Assembly (NCBI GenBank): GCA_947476045.1
Contig: CANJNZ010000011.1
Coordinates: 1 to 64,000, forward strand
Direction of reading: 5' to 3'
Length of the DNA stretch: 64,000 bases
From: Chthoniobacteraceae bacterium
GTDB taxonomy: Bacteria; Verrucomicrobiota; Verrucomicrobiia; Chthoniobacterales; Chthoniobacteraceae
A program made the position numbers and the translations under genes. This document shows, one piece after another, positions 11,194-21,996 of this stretch. Numbering within the stretch: the first letter of the stretch is position 1; every line of letters begins with the position of its first letter. The notes under the pieces are model-generated. The model did not search any database. It was not told where the DNA came from and worked only from the letters and a program-made list of their open reading frames with translations.

Positions 11194-11733
11194 ATGTCGC
11201 GAATCGGAAAAAAAATCATTGAACTGCCTGCAAAGGTCAGCGTGAAAGTCGGTGCCGATGGTGCCGTCAACGTCGAAGGTCCCAAGGGGAAACTCTCATG
11301 GACACTTCCTGGCGGAATCGCCTGTAAAGTCGAAGGAACCATAATCACGGTTGCTCGTTCCAACGAAGACCGCCAGACACGTGCATTGCACGGCCTCAGC
11401 CGCGCTTTGATTAACAACATGATCAACGGCGTGAGCAACGGCTACGTCAAGGATCTCGAAATTCAGGGCGTCGGTTTCAAGGCCGCCGTGAAAGGAAAAG
11501 TCCTTAATCTCAATCTCGGCTACAGCCACGACATCAATCAACCAATTCCTGAAGGCCTGAAGGTCACGGTGACTGATAACACCAAGATCAAAGTCGAAGG
11601 AATTGACAGACAAGTAGTCGGCCAGTTCGCAGCCGAAGTCCGCAGCTACTATCCGCCGGAGCCTTACAAGGGCAAAGGTGTCCGTTACGTCGGCGAAAAA
11701 ATCATCCGCAAGGAAGGCAAGACCGTCCAATAA
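11194..11733 (+). CDS. rplF: 50S ribosomal protein L6
   Basis: Two-domain protein next to the sarcin-ricin loop. The 179-aa sequence begins MSRIGKKIIELPAKV, has the RALHGLSRALINNMINGV helix and ends with the family signature PEPYKGKGVRYVGEKIIRKEGK. Gaps are 6 bases from rpsH and 3 bases to rplR. Confidence 0.97.
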   Translation: MSRIGKKIIELPAKVSVKVGADGAVNVEGPKGKLSWTLPGGIACKVEGTIITVARSNEDRQTRALHGLSRALINNMINGVSNGYVKDLEIQGVGFKAAVKGKVLNLNLGYSHDINQPIPEGLKVTVTDNTKIKVEGIDRQVVGQFAAEVRSYYPPEPYKGKGVRYVGEKIIRKEGKTVQ

Positions 11734-11736
11734 GCC

Positions 11737-12099
11737 ATGGCTACCGCATATCGCAGAGAAAAAATCCAAATGCGCCACGCGCGTCTTCGCAAGAAGGTCG
11801 CTGGCACACCAGAACGTCCACGTCTCGCCGTCCATTTCAGCGGCAAGAACATCTACGCACAGATCATTGACGACAGCGTCGGCAAGACTGTCGCTAGCGT
11901 GAACACCACTGAGGCGGAACTTAAAACCCAAAAGCCCCACGCAAACATTGCCACGGCAACCGTCGTCGGGAAGCTTGTCGCTGAACGCGCCAAAGCCAAG
12001 AACGTGACGAAAGTCGTGTTCGATCGCGGTGGTTATATCTACCACGGTAAAGTCAAAGCCCTAGCCGACGCCGCCCGTGAAGGTGGACTCCAATTCTAA
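11737..12099 (+). CDS. rplR: 50S ribosomal protein L18
   Basis: 5S rRNA-binding protein. The protein is 120 aa, with [34 protein letters not shown] and the C-terminal [25 protein letters not shown]. It is of standard length and sits between rplF (3 bases) and rpsE (5 bases). Confidence 0.97.
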   Translation: MATAYRREKIQMRHARLRKKVAGTPERPRLAVHFSGKNIYAQIIDDSVGKTVASVNTTEAELKTQKPHANIATATVVGKLVAERAKAKNVTKVVFDRGGYIYHGKVKALADAAREGGLQF

Positions 12100-12104
12100 A
12101 AAGT

Positions 12105-12794
12105 ATGTCCGAAGAGACCGCTCCTATTTCTACTCCTGCAACTCAAGCTCCCGTCGAAAATCGTGACCCTCGTGGTCGTGGTCCCGGTGGACCCGGCGGC
12201 AATCGCGGCGGCGGCAACCGTGGCCCAGGCCGTGGTGGCCCAGGTCGTGGCGGCCCAGGTCGTGGACCGCGCAAAGACGCTGCTCCAGTTCCGCCGAATG
12301 CCGATGGCACTCCCGGTGCCGAGTTGGTTGAAAAAACCGTTTTCATCAATCGCTGCGCCAAAGTCGTCAAAGGTGGTCGTCGCTTCAGCTTTAGCGCACT
12401 GCTTGTCATTGGTGACAAATCCGGTCGCGTCGGCTTCGGCTTCGGCAAAGCCAAGGAAGTCAGCGAAGCCATCCGCAAGGCTGGCGAACGCGGACGCAAG
12501 AGCCTCAAGAAAATGGCTATCACCGACCACACCATCCCGCATGAAGTCATCGGGCGTCACGGTGGTGGCTACGTTATCCTCAAGCCAGCCAGCCCGGGCA
12601 CTGGAATCAAGGCCGGCGGCGCAGTGCGTGCCGTATGCGACGCAGTGGGCATCAAGGACATTCTAGGCAAGAGCCTCGGTTCTTCGAATCACGCGAACGT
12701 GCTACACGCAACGCTCCATGCACTCGGTCAACTCCGTCAGCGCGAAGACATCTTCAAAGCACGCGGCATCACCCAGCAGCCCAAAGGCGCTTAA
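12105..12794 (+). CDS. rpsE: 30S ribosomal protein S5 with RGG-rich N-terminal extension
   Basis: Mediates translational fidelity and contacts the mRNA entry channel. The conserved S5 core begins around residue 70 ([38 protein letters not shown]) and ends normally. Ahead of it lies an unusual disordered extension dominated by Gly, Arg and Pro (repeats such as [13 protein letters not shown]), making the protein 229 aa against about 166 in E. coli. No alternative start would remove it cleanly. rpmD (L30), which usually follows, is absent: 72 non-coding bases lead to rplO. Confidence 0.95.
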   Translation: MSEETAPISTPATQAPVENRDPRGRGPGGPGGNRGGGNRGPGRGGPGRGGPGRGPRKDAAPVPPNADGTPGAELVEKTVFINRCAKVVKGGRRFSFSALLVIGDKSGRVGFGFGKAKEVSEAIRKAGERGRKSLKKMAITDHTIPHEVIGRHGGGYVILKPASPGTGIKAGGAVRAVCDAVGIKDILGKSLGSSNHANVLHATLHALGQLRQREDIFKARGITQQPKGA

Positions 12795-12866
12795 ACTTAA
12801 ACTTTCCCGGTGTCCCGCTTCAGATGCGAGGCCTGATGGGAGAAAAAATCCAACAAGAGCAAGAAT

Positions 12867-13313
12867 ATGAACCTCTCCAATCTCAAACCACGCCCAGGCT
12901 CACGCCATCGCATCAAACGTGTCGGTTGCGGCGAAAGCAGCGGCCACGGCAAGACCTGCGGCAAAGGCCACAAAGGTCAAAAAGCACGTAGCGGCGGCAG
13001 CATCCGCTTAGGCTTCGAAGGCGGCCAGATGCCGTTGATTCGTAAGATTCCAAAACGTGGCTTTAACAACGCTGTATTCCACACCAACTACGCGACTGTG
13101 AATCTCGGCGAACTCAACGAGAAGTTTGCAGATGGCGCAACCGTTGATGAGGCATCGCTTCTCAAGTCCGGCCTCATTCGCCAGCCGTATGACGGAGTGA
13201 AAATTCTCGGCAGCGGTGAGTTGAAAAAGAAACTCGCCGTCACCGTCAACAAAGCCAGTGAATCAGCAAAAGCCGCCATCCAAAAAGCGGGCGGATCGCT
13301 CACTCTGAAGTAA
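12867..13313 (+). CDS. rplO: 50S ribosomal protein L15
   Basis: Late assembly protein of the large subunit. The 148-aa sequence starts MNLSNLKPRPGSRH and carries the glycine-rich CGESSGHGKTCGKGHKGQKARSGG loop and GFEGGQMPLIRKIPKRGFNN. The 72 bases upstream are where rpmD would normally lie; I find no L30-like reading frame there. Confidence 0.97.
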   Translation: MNLSNLKPRPGSRHRIKRVGCGESSGHGKTCGKGHKGQKARSGGSIRLGFEGGQMPLIRKIPKRGFNNAVFHTNYATVNLGELNEKFADGATVDEASLLKSGLIRQPYDGVKILGSGELKKKLAVTVNKASESAKAAIQKAGGSLTLK

Positions 13314-13324
13314 TGATCTTTCGC

Positions 13325-13385
13325 AGAGCCGACGTGACGAAGTTCACGCTGCCACCGGCAGAATGAATTTCATCGGGTCGGCTCT
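13325..13385 (+). other. Hairpin between rplO and secY
   Basis: AGAGCCGAC (13325-13333) pairs perfectly with GTCGGCTCT (13377-13385) across 43 bases. A smaller GTGA/TCAC hairpin lies inside. No U-run follows, so it is more likely an RNA processing or pausing structure than a terminator. It occupies most of the 87-base gap before secY. Confidence 0.45.
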
Positions 13386-13400
13386 TGCATTTAAACCACA

Positions 13401-14906
13401 ATGATTTCCGCGTTCTTCAACATCCGTAAAATCCCGGAACTCCGGAACCGGGTGATCTTCACGCTCCTGATGGTGGTTCTCTACCGCATCGGCTGCTCGA
13501 TCACTTGCCCCGGTGTGAACGCGAATGTTCTTCGCCACTACTTCACGGACCGCATCTCGGATGCCTCGGGTGGCGGCGTGGTTGCCCTTTTCAATATTTT
13601 CAGCGGCGGCGCTCTTGAGCAATGTGCGGTGTTTTCGCTAGGCGTGATGCCCTATATCAGCGCTAGCATCATGATTCAGTTGTTGACCGCAGTGGTTCCA
13701 CAACTCGGCAAACTGGCCAAAGAAGACGGTGGTCGGCAGAAGATCACCCAGTTTACGCGCTACGTCACTATCATCCTTTGCCTCATTCAAGGATGGTTCA
13801 TGACTCGCCAGTTTGTGAATCCCTCTGCGGGAATGTTTCCTGGCATGACGGAGACCATGGCGAAATTCGGTCCGCTCGTTCCGGTTACAGGTTTTTGGTT
13901 TGAGTTCGTCAGCGTCATGACGCTGACCGCCGGCACCATGTTTCTTATGTGGCTGGGCGATCAGATTACAGACCGCGGCATTGGCAATGGGATGTCGCTC
14001 ATTATTTCGGTGGGTATCGTAGCCCGTCTCCCCGCAGGCCTTATGCAGGCTTGGAAGACTGTGGTTCCGTCGGGCGCTGGCGCGGGAGATGTGGCGCCGA
14101 TGAAACTGGTGCTCATGATCGCGTTCCTTGTGATCGTGATTGCAGCGGTGATCTGCATCACACAGGCGCAACGTCGCATTACTGTTCAATACGCCAAGCG
14201 TGTTGTCGGGCGCAAAGTCTATGGCGGCGTCGCCCAGTATATGCCTTTGAAAGTGAACTATGCAGGCGTGATGCCGATCATATTTGGTCAGGCACTGCTG
14301 GTTTTCCCTGCGACGATGTTCCAAATGATGTCGCCTACTGCTGGCGGCTGGATGAGCAATCTTTCGCAAGCACTCCAAACTGGCTGGCCGCACTATGTTC
14401 TCTACGCAGTGCTCATTTTTTTCTTCAGCTACTTCTGGGTTGCTACGCAATTCCAGCCTCAGCAGATCTCTGATGATTTGAAAAAGGCTGGCGGTTACAT
14501 CCCCGGCGTCCGCCCCGGCAAGCCAACCGCTGACTTCCTAGATAACTCGATGACTCGCCTCACATTTGCAGGCGCGATATTTCTCACGGTTATTGCGCTG
14601 CTTCCAGAGGCGTTGAGCAAATGGGCAAAGATTCCACCACTCGCTGCGCAGTTTTTTGGCGGGACTAGTATCTTGATCGTAGTAGGTGTGGTGCTCGATA
14701 CGATGCGTCAGATTGAGACGCATTTGTTGCAACGGCATTACGACGGATTTTTGCGCAAAGGAAAACTACGCGGTCGCTTTGATCGGACTCCTGAGCAGCG
14801 CAGCGAGACTGTGAGCAATACAGCGCTGATTTGGATTTCTGTAGGCGTGGCATTATTGATCCTCGGCGGCATCGTGGTGTTCCTCATGGGGCAGCTCAGC
14901 AAGTAG
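13401..14906 (+). CDS. secY: Preprotein translocase subunit SecY
   Basis: Channel-forming subunit of the Sec translocon in the inner membrane. The 501-aa protein has about ten hydrophobic segments. Typical motifs are IGCSITCPGVN in the first helix region, GVMPYISASIMIQLL and the cytoplasmic TFAGAIFL region; RRITVQYAKRVVG lies in the loop that contacts the ribosome. It is longer than E. coli SecY (443 aa), mainly in loops. Its TAG stop overlaps the first base of the adk GTG start. Confidence 0.97.
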   Translation: MISAFFNIRKIPELRNRVIFTLLMVVLYRIGCSITCPGVNANVLRHYFTDRISDASGGGVVALFNIFSGGALEQCAVFSLGVMPYISASIMIQLLTAVVPQLGKLAKEDGGRQKITQFTRYVTIILCLIQGWFMTRQFVNPSAGMFPGMTETMAKFGPLVPVTGFWFEFVSVMTLTAGTMFLMWLGDQITDRGIGNGMSLIISVGIVARLPAGLMQAWKTVVPSGAGAGDVAPMKLVLMIAFLVIVIAAVICITQAQRRITVQYAKRVVGRKVYGGVAQYMPLKVNYAGVMPIIFGQALLVFPATMFQMMSPTAGGWMSNLSQALQTGWPHYVLYAVLIFFFSYFWVATQFQPQQISDDLKKAGGYIPGVRPGKPTADFLDNSMTRLTFAGAIFLTVIALLPEALSKWAKIPPLAAQFFGGTSILIVVGVVLDTMRQIETHLLQRHYDGFLRKGKLRGRFDRTPEQRSETVSNTALIWISVGVALLILGGIVVFLMGQLSK

Positions 14907-15550
14907 TGAAGCGACGTATCGTGCTGCTTGGGCCACCGGCTTCTGGAAAAGGGACAATCGCTGACAATATCCGCGTTCATTTTCAACTGCCCAGTGCTTC
15001 GCCGGGAGCCATGCTCCGTGAAGAAAAAGCCGCTGGGACTCCACTAGGTATCGAAGCCGAAAACCTGATGTGCGGCGGAAATCTGGTAGGTGACAAAATT
15101 ATAAACAGCGTAGTTGCCGCGTGGCTCAGCAAGCAGGGTGGGGATGGTTTCGTTTTTGACGGCTATCCGCGCACGCTTGGTCAGGCCGAAGCGCTGGAGC
15201 AGATGCTCGCTGATCGAAAGCAGCCTCTTGACCTTGTGCTGCTGCTTGAAGCCGACATCGCCACGCTTCGTTCGCGCGTTGAAAATCGCGCCACGTGCAA
15301 AGCGTGTGGCAACATCGTTAGCATCGGTCTGCACGTTGGTGACGCGAGTGCAAACTGCCCGCGCTGCGGCGGAGTGCTCACACGCCGCGTTGACGATAAT
15401 GCCGAAACTCTCGAACGACGCTTTGCCCAGTATGCGGAAAAGACTGCGCCGCTGATTAGCTATTACGAAAAGCGCCAACTGTTGCACCGCGTGAACACCG
15501 AGCGGTTGCCAGAGCAAGTCTTCGCCGAAGTCTGCCAAATTTTGAATTGA
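14906..15550 (+). CDS. adk: Adenylate kinase
   Basis: Interconverts AMP + ATP and 2 ADP. The start is taken as the GTG at 14906, which overlaps the secY stop and gives the canonical opening VKRRIVLLGPPASGKGT; an upstream in-frame start would add 25 unrelated residues inside secY. The protein is 214 aa, as in E. coli. The P-loop is GPPASGKGT, the NMP motif is DGYPRT, and the LID carries a four-cysteine zinc site (CKAC ... CPRC). map follows with a TGATG overlap. Confidence 0.95.
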   Translation: MKRRIVLLGPPASGKGTIADNIRVHFQLPSASPGAMLREEKAAGTPLGIEAENLMCGGNLVGDKIINSVVAAWLSKQGGDGFVFDGYPRTLGQAEALEQMLADRKQPLDLVLLLEADIATLRSRVENRATCKACGNIVSIGLHVGDASANCPRCGGVLTRRVDDNAETLERRFAQYAEKTAPLISYYEKRQLLHRVNTERLPEQVFAEVCQILN

Positions 15551-16314
15551 TGATTATCATTAAAAACGAACGTGAAATCGAAAAGATGCGCATCGCGTGC
15601 GCTTGTGCCGCGCGTGTGTTGGATCGGATTTCTGCGTTGCTCCGCCCCGGTATCACCACCGGCGATGTGGATGCAGCAGCCGCTGAGTTTATGGCCGAGG
15701 AAAAATGCAAAAGTGCATTCCTTGGCTACCGAAAATTCCCGGGCCACATTTGCATTTCGGTGAATGAAGAGGTCGTCCACGGAATCGGTGGAGCACGCCG
15801 CATTCAATACGGTGACATTGTCAAACTCGACGTCGGCGTTGTGAAAGACGGATGGGTCGGCGATACGGCGAAGACCGTTCCCGTTGGTGCGATCCGTTCT
15901 GATTGGAGCCGTCTGCTGACCGTGACCGAGGAAGTCCTCGAACGCGCGATCCCGATGGCCACGGCAGGACGTCGCCTCGGCGATCTGTGCGCGTTCATCG
16001 AGGATGAATGTGTCGCCAATGGCTACAACGTCGTTCGCGAATTTGTCGGCCATGGAGTCGGTCGTAGCCTACACGAAGATCCACAGGTGCCTAACTTTGG
16101 ACGCCCAGGAACCGGCCCGCGCTTGAAAGCAGGAATGACCATCGCTATCGAGCCCATGGTGAATTTAGGCACCGCCAGCGTCCGCACTTTGGACGACAAT
16201 TGGACCGTCGTGACCGCCGATGGCCAGCCGAGCGCGCACTTCGAGCACACCATCCTGATTACCAAGGAAAACCCCGAAATTCTTACATGGCGCCAACGCC
16301 ATGCATCGAAATGA
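15550..16314 (+). CDS. map: Methionine aminopeptidase, type I
   Basis: Removes the initiator methionine from nascent proteins using a two-metal site. The ATG at 15550, overlapping the adk stop, is preferred over a TTG one codon upstream. The 254-aa protein has all metal ligands: Asp in KLDVGVV and in GDTAKTV, His in GHGVGRSLHE, Glu in IAIEPMV and Glu in HFEHTI. The end is normal. Its stop overlaps (ATGA) an ATG for an IF-1-like fragment. Confidence 0.97.
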   Translation: MIIIKNEREIEKMRIACACAARVLDRISALLRPGITTGDVDAAAAEFMAEEKCKSAFLGYRKFPGHICISVNEEVVHGIGGARRIQYGDIVKLDVGVVKDGWVGDTAKTVPVGAIRSDWSRLLTVTEEVLERAIPMATAGRRLGDLCAFIEDECVANGYNVVREFVGHGVGRSLHEDPQVPNFGRPGTGPRLKAGMTIAIEPMVNLGTASVRTLDDNWTVVTADGQPSAHFEHTILITKENPEILTWRQRHASK

Positions 16315-16448
16315 GCATCAACGCATCCAGCACTATTTGCAGAAAAATGCAGATGCAGCTCATTCACATCTTGCCAGATGCCAAAGTTTCGCTAGAACTC
16401 ACTCCCCTTCGACCGATCAAGGGGCGTGTAAAAGACCGCCACAAGTAG
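16311..16448 (+). pseudogene. infA: Half-length infA: C-terminal part of initiation factor IF-1
   Basis: The 45-codon frame starts at an ATG that overlaps the map stop. From residue 11 it aligns with the C-terminal half of IF-1: KM, I-IL, KVSLELTP and KGRV--RHK match, by memory, E. coli KMRKNYIRIL, KVTVELTP and KGRIVFRSR. The first half of the OB fold, about 35 residues, is absent, and the upstream bases encode an intact map C-terminus. infA normally sits exactly here, between map or secY and rpmJ, so this is probably a decayed resident copy. A translated mini-protein is possible given the start overlap. A full infA should exist elsewhere. Confidence 0.7.
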
Positions 16449-16476
16449 CGTCGAAAGCCTTACGCACCGAGTGTTG

Positions 16477-16491
16477 GCGTTTAAAAAACGC
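16477..16491 (+). other. Small hairpin before rpmJ
   Basis: GCGTTT-AAA-AAACGC is a perfect six-pair stem in the 92-base gap between the infA fragment and rpmJ. A possible GTG/CAC extension lies outside it. No function can be assigned; a T-rich stretch (16507-16519) follows some 15 bases later, so a weak attenuator is conceivable. Confidence 0.3.
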
Positions 16492-16540
16492 AGGCACCAC
16501 GGGCGATTTTTTGTCCTTTTAAACCGACCACCAACAAAAC

Positions 16541-16654
16541 ATGAAAGTCCGAGCTTCAGTCAAACGGCAGTGCGAATCCTGCCGCATCGTCAAGCGCAAG
16601 AACGTCCTCCGCGTCATTTGCAAAAACCCGCGCCACAAACAGCGCCAAGGCTAA
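16541..16654 (+). CDS. rpmJ: 50S ribosomal protein L36
   Basis: Smallest large-subunit protein, 37 aa. It starts MKVRASVK and contains the zinc ribbon C-x2-C ... C-x4-H (CESC and CKNPRH) followed by KQRQG. This is the zinc-binding (C+) form. It lies 27 bases before rpsM, its standard neighbour. Confidence 0.95.
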   Translation: MKVRASVKRQCESCRIVKRKNVLRVICKNPRHKQRQG

Positions 16655-16681
16655 TTTTACCAACCAACAAAACACACAACC

Positions 16682-17083
16682 ATGCCCCGCATTCTCGGCA
16701 TTGATATTCCCGGCGACAAGCGCATCGAAGCATCGCTCCCATACATCTACGGCATCGGCCCGAGCAACACGAAGAAAGTGCTCGAAGCCGCCAATGTGGA
16801 TCCAAACATCCGCGCAAAGGACCTCGCTCCCGAGCAGCTCAACGCGATCATCCACGCCATCTCGGCACAGAAAATTTTGATCGAAGGCGACCTTCGCCGC
16901 GATCTTCAGCAAAACCTCAAGCGCCTGCAGGCGATCAACTGCTACCGTGGCATCCGCCATCGTCGCGGGCTTCCAGTGCGCGGTCAGCGCACGCAGACCA
17001 ATGCCCGCACGCGCAAAGGTCCTCGTAAGACAGTCGGCGTCCAGCGCGCCAAAGAAGCACCTGCTGCAGCAAAGAAAGCTTAA
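16682..17083 (+). CDS. rpsM: 30S ribosomal protein S13
   Basis: Head protein that contacts P-site tRNA and forms inter-subunit bridges. The 133-aa protein has [24 protein letters not shown], the [23 protein letters not shown] motif and a basic tail. It begins the alpha-operon part, with rpsK 12 bases downstream. Confidence 0.97.
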   Translation: MPRILGIDIPGDKRIEASLPYIYGIGPSNTKKVLEAANVDPNIRAKDLAPEQLNAIIHAISAQKILIEGDLRRDLQQNLKRLQAINCYRGIRHRRGLPVRGQRTQTNARTRKGPRKTVGVQRAKEAPAAAKKA

Positions 17084-17095
17084 TAAATCCGATAT

Positions 17096-17668
17096 ATGGC
17101 CGAAAACGAAAACGCACCAGCCGCACCAGCCGCACCTGAAGCGCCAGCCGCTCCAGCCGCTCCAGCGGAGGCAAAACCCAAAGCCGCAAAGAAAACAGCG
17201 GCAACTAAAAAATCCAAGGAAGCTGCGACAGCAGAAGCAGCCGCACCAGCCGTTGACACTTCGCTCGACCTCAATGCAGGCATTGAGCCGATCAAAGTCA
17301 TCAAGGCTAAGGGCAGTAAAAACGTCCTCGTCGGTCTTGTTCACGTCTTTGCCACCTTCAACAACACATCCGTCACCATCACCGACCTCCGTGGCAACGT
17401 CATCGGCTGGTCGAGCGCTGGCAAAGTCGGCTTCAAAGGCTCGCGTAAAAGCACCGCCTACGCCGCCCAGATGGTCGCGCAGGACGCCTGCCGTCAGGCA
17501 ATGGGACATGGTCTTCGCGAAGTCGAAGTTCGCGTCAAAGGCCCCGGCCAAGGTCGCGAATCCGCTATCCGCGCAATTCAGGCCGTCGGCTTGGAAATCA
17601 GCACCATCAAGGACGTCACACCAATCCCGCACAACGGCTGCCGTCCACCAAAAGCACGTCGCGTTTAA
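17096..17668 (+). CDS. rpsK: 30S ribosomal protein S11 with Ala/Pro/Lys-rich extension
   Basis: Platform protein lining the mRNA exit channel. The normal S11 core starts near residue 70 ([26 protein letters not shown]) and includes [14 protein letters not shown] and the end [13 protein letters not shown]. The first 60 or so residues are a low-complexity Ala/Pro/Lys tract ([14 protein letters not shown], then [15 protein letters not shown]) not present in most S11 proteins, taking it to 190 aa from about 129. No start codon nearer the core gives a conventional length. Confidence 0.95.
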   Translation: MAENENAPAAPAAPEAPAAPAAPAEAKPKAAKKTAATKKSKEAATAEAAAPAVDTSLDLNAGIEPIKVIKAKGSKNVLVGLVHVFATFNNTSVTITDLRGNVIGWSSAGKVGFKGSRKSTAYAAQMVAQDACRQAMGHGLREVEVRVKGPGQGRESAIRAIQAVGLEISTIKDVTPIPHNGCRPPKARRV

Positions 17669-17687
17669 TTTTTAGCACCCGCAAACC

Positions 17688-18302
17688 ATGGCACGTAATA
17701 CAGGTCCCAAAGACAAAATCTCCCGCCGCTACGGCATCGCGCTGTTCGGCCCAACCAAATATCTCGAACGGAAGAACTATCCTCCCGGCCAGCATGGCCC
17801 TAAGGGCAGCCGTCGCAAACAAAGCGAATACGGCATCGCGCTCGCTGAAAAGCAGAAGCTCCGTCATCAATACGGAATTCTCGAGCGTCAATTCCGTCGT
17901 TTCTTTGAAATCGCGAGCAAGCGTCGCGGCGTCACCGGCGAAATCCTTCTCCAGCTTCTGGAAACCCGTCTCGACAACGTTGTTTATCGCATGGGCTTCG
18001 CAAATTCACGCGCAGCAGCACGCCAGATGGTTAGCCACGGCCACGTTGCACTGAACGGCAGGAAGACCAACATCAGCAGCTGCACCTGCAAGCCCGGCGA
18101 TGTCGTCACTGTCCGCCAACGCGACAAGAGCCGTCGTCTCGCTACGAAAAACATCGAGCTCACAGCCATCGCTCCGGTTCCAGACTGGCTCACCGTTGCG
18201 AAGGATCAATTCAGCGGCACCGTCGTCCGTATTCCTACGCGCGAAGAGATCGCTCCGATTGTCAACGAGCAGCTCATCGTCGAGCTTTACTCGAAGTCAT
18301 AG
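17688..18302 (+). CDS. rpsD: 30S ribosomal protein S4
   Basis: Initiates 16S 5'-domain assembly. The 204-aa protein has the opening KISRRYGIALFG, YPPGQHGPKG, and the S4 RNA-binding domain ETRLDNVVYRMGFANSRAAARQMVSHGHVALNG. The zinc Cys motif of some S4 proteins is not present at the N-terminus. rpoA and rplQ, which usually follow, are missing; the operon ends at the hairpin just downstream. Confidence 0.97.
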   Translation: MARNTGPKDKISRRYGIALFGPTKYLERKNYPPGQHGPKGSRRKQSEYGIALAEKQKLRHQYGILERQFRRFFEIASKRRGVTGEILLQLLETRLDNVVYRMGFANSRAAARQMVSHGHVALNGRKTNISSCTCKPGDVVTVRQRDKSRRLATKNIELTAIAPVPDWLTVAKDQFSGTVVRIPTREEIAPIVNEQLIVELYSKS

Positions 18303-18316
18303 GAAGCCCTGCTTCA

Positions 18317-18352
18317 AAAAACGGCGCGTCCTGCAAGGGTCGCGCCGTTTTT
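18317..18352. terminator. Bidirectional intrinsic terminator between rpsD and clpB
   Basis: AAAACGGCGCG pairs perfectly with CGCGCCGTTTT around a 12-base loop, giving an 11-bp stem flanked by A-run and T-run. Because the stem is flanked by A on one side and T on the other it can terminate in both directions. It sits 15 bases after rpsD and 20 bases beyond the clpB stop, and marks the end of the ribosomal superoperon. Confidence 0.9.
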
Positions 18353-18371
18353 GTTTTCGCGCACAACGCGC

Positions 18372-20936
<2,565 letters not shown>

Positions 20937-21111
20937 AATATTTAGTGTGCGCATGCATCTGGCAGAAAGCATACCCCCATTTGTTCAGAGATACGCGTGA
21001 CTTGGTGCGACAATACGACACCCGCATCGTGACATTTGTTTTAATGTGAGCGCCAATATTTCACGTGAACGCGTGGTTGTGTCGTGGAAGTCTCGTCCTA
21101 TTCTCATCAAC

Positions 21112-21936
21112 ATGAAGAAACTCGCCGCACTTACCGTCATTCTCTCGTTTGCTGCCTGCCACAAGAAGGAGACGACGGTAGTTGAGTCCCCGCCACAAGC
21201 TGGTGCACCGTTTCAGGGCGAAGTTGCAGAGCCGGCTCCAACCGGTTCCGGCTCTGTGGCAAAACAAACACCCTCATTGAAAACCGACGATACCGCGTTG
21301 CTTGTCGGCCTTTCTCCTGAAGACAAAACGAAATACGAAGCATGGTTTAAGAAATACAATCTCACGCCCGACCCATCGGTGATGGATCAGGATGCGGATG
21401 CTGATGGTTATTCCAATCGCGAAGAGTTTCTAGCTGGCACAAATCCGCGCGATCCGAATTCCCTCCCCGGCGTGATCGAGGGCGTGAGCGTAAAAGCGAT
21501 GAATGAAATCAAAATCCCGATGATCCTGCGCGAGGTGAAACCCGGCAAAGCGCATATCGAGCGGACTGATGGTCTTGGTGAGGAAGACCTGCGTGAAGGT
21601 TCGCAACCCAAAGGGCTCGCTTACCGTGTCACAGGCATCAAGCAGGAGGTGAAAGCTGATAAACACGGTGTTTTCACAGATGTATCGAACGTGACCCTTA
21701 TGAATCCGCAGACGAAGGAAACGGTCGTGCTCGTCCTCGACCTTCCAGCACGCAGCAGCGAAACCCATGCTGTGGTTGTAGGGGCTGATGGCGTTGAGCA
21801 GAAAATTCACGTGGACGACGTAGTCACGCTGCCTGAGCAGGGGAGCAGGAAATTCAAAGTGCTGGAACTAAGAAACGATCAGGTTGTTGTGGAGGAGCTT
21901 GGCACAAAACGGCCGCTTACGATTCCGAAACGCTGA
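21112..21936 (+). CDS. Lipoprotein with an EF-hand-like calcium motif
   Basis: No named family recognised. I start at the ATG at 21112 because it gives a lipoprotein signal (MKKLAALTVILSFAAC; lipobox FAAC, lipidated Cys about residue 16); an in-frame upstream ATG at 21046 would bury it. The 274-aa product then has a polar linker, a helical segment (LSPEDKTKYEAWFKKYNL) and a DxDxDG loop (DQDADADGYSNREEF) followed by GTNPRDP, as in thrombospondin-3/EF-hand-like motifs common in secreted Verrucomicrobia proteins. The C-terminal 170 residues look beta-rich and are unassigned. It lies 60 bases before the cNMP/Fe-S gene and may share its transcript. Confidence 0.8.
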   Translation: MKKLAALTVILSFAACHKKETTVVESPPQAGAPFQGEVAEPAPTGSGSVAKQTPSLKTDDTALLVGLSPEDKTKYEAWFKKYNLTPDPSVMDQDADADGYSNREEFLAGTNPRDPNSLPGVIEGVSVKAMNEIKIPMILREVKPGKAHIERTDGLGEEDLREGSQPKGLAYRVTGIKQEVKADKHGVFTDVSNVTLMNPQTKETVVLVLDLPARSSETHAVVVGADGVEQKIHVDDVVTLPEQGSRKFKVLELRNDQVVVEELGTKRPLTIPKR

Positions 21937-21996
21937 GCGTTTGGAATATCCCGCTTCCCCTTTGAGCTGTTGATGTGATAACTAAAAATAAATCGC

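Noticed and set aside
12795-12866. Remnant of rpmD (L30) in the rpsE-rplO gap
   Set aside because: Frames in this gap do not resemble L30; the gap is too short for the gene.
20937-21111. Heat-shock control element (CIRCE or sigma-32-like promoter) upstream of clpB
   Set aside because: No TTAGCACTC/GAGTGCTAA pair. A CCCCAT-like word occurs only on the wrong strand and without a matching -35.
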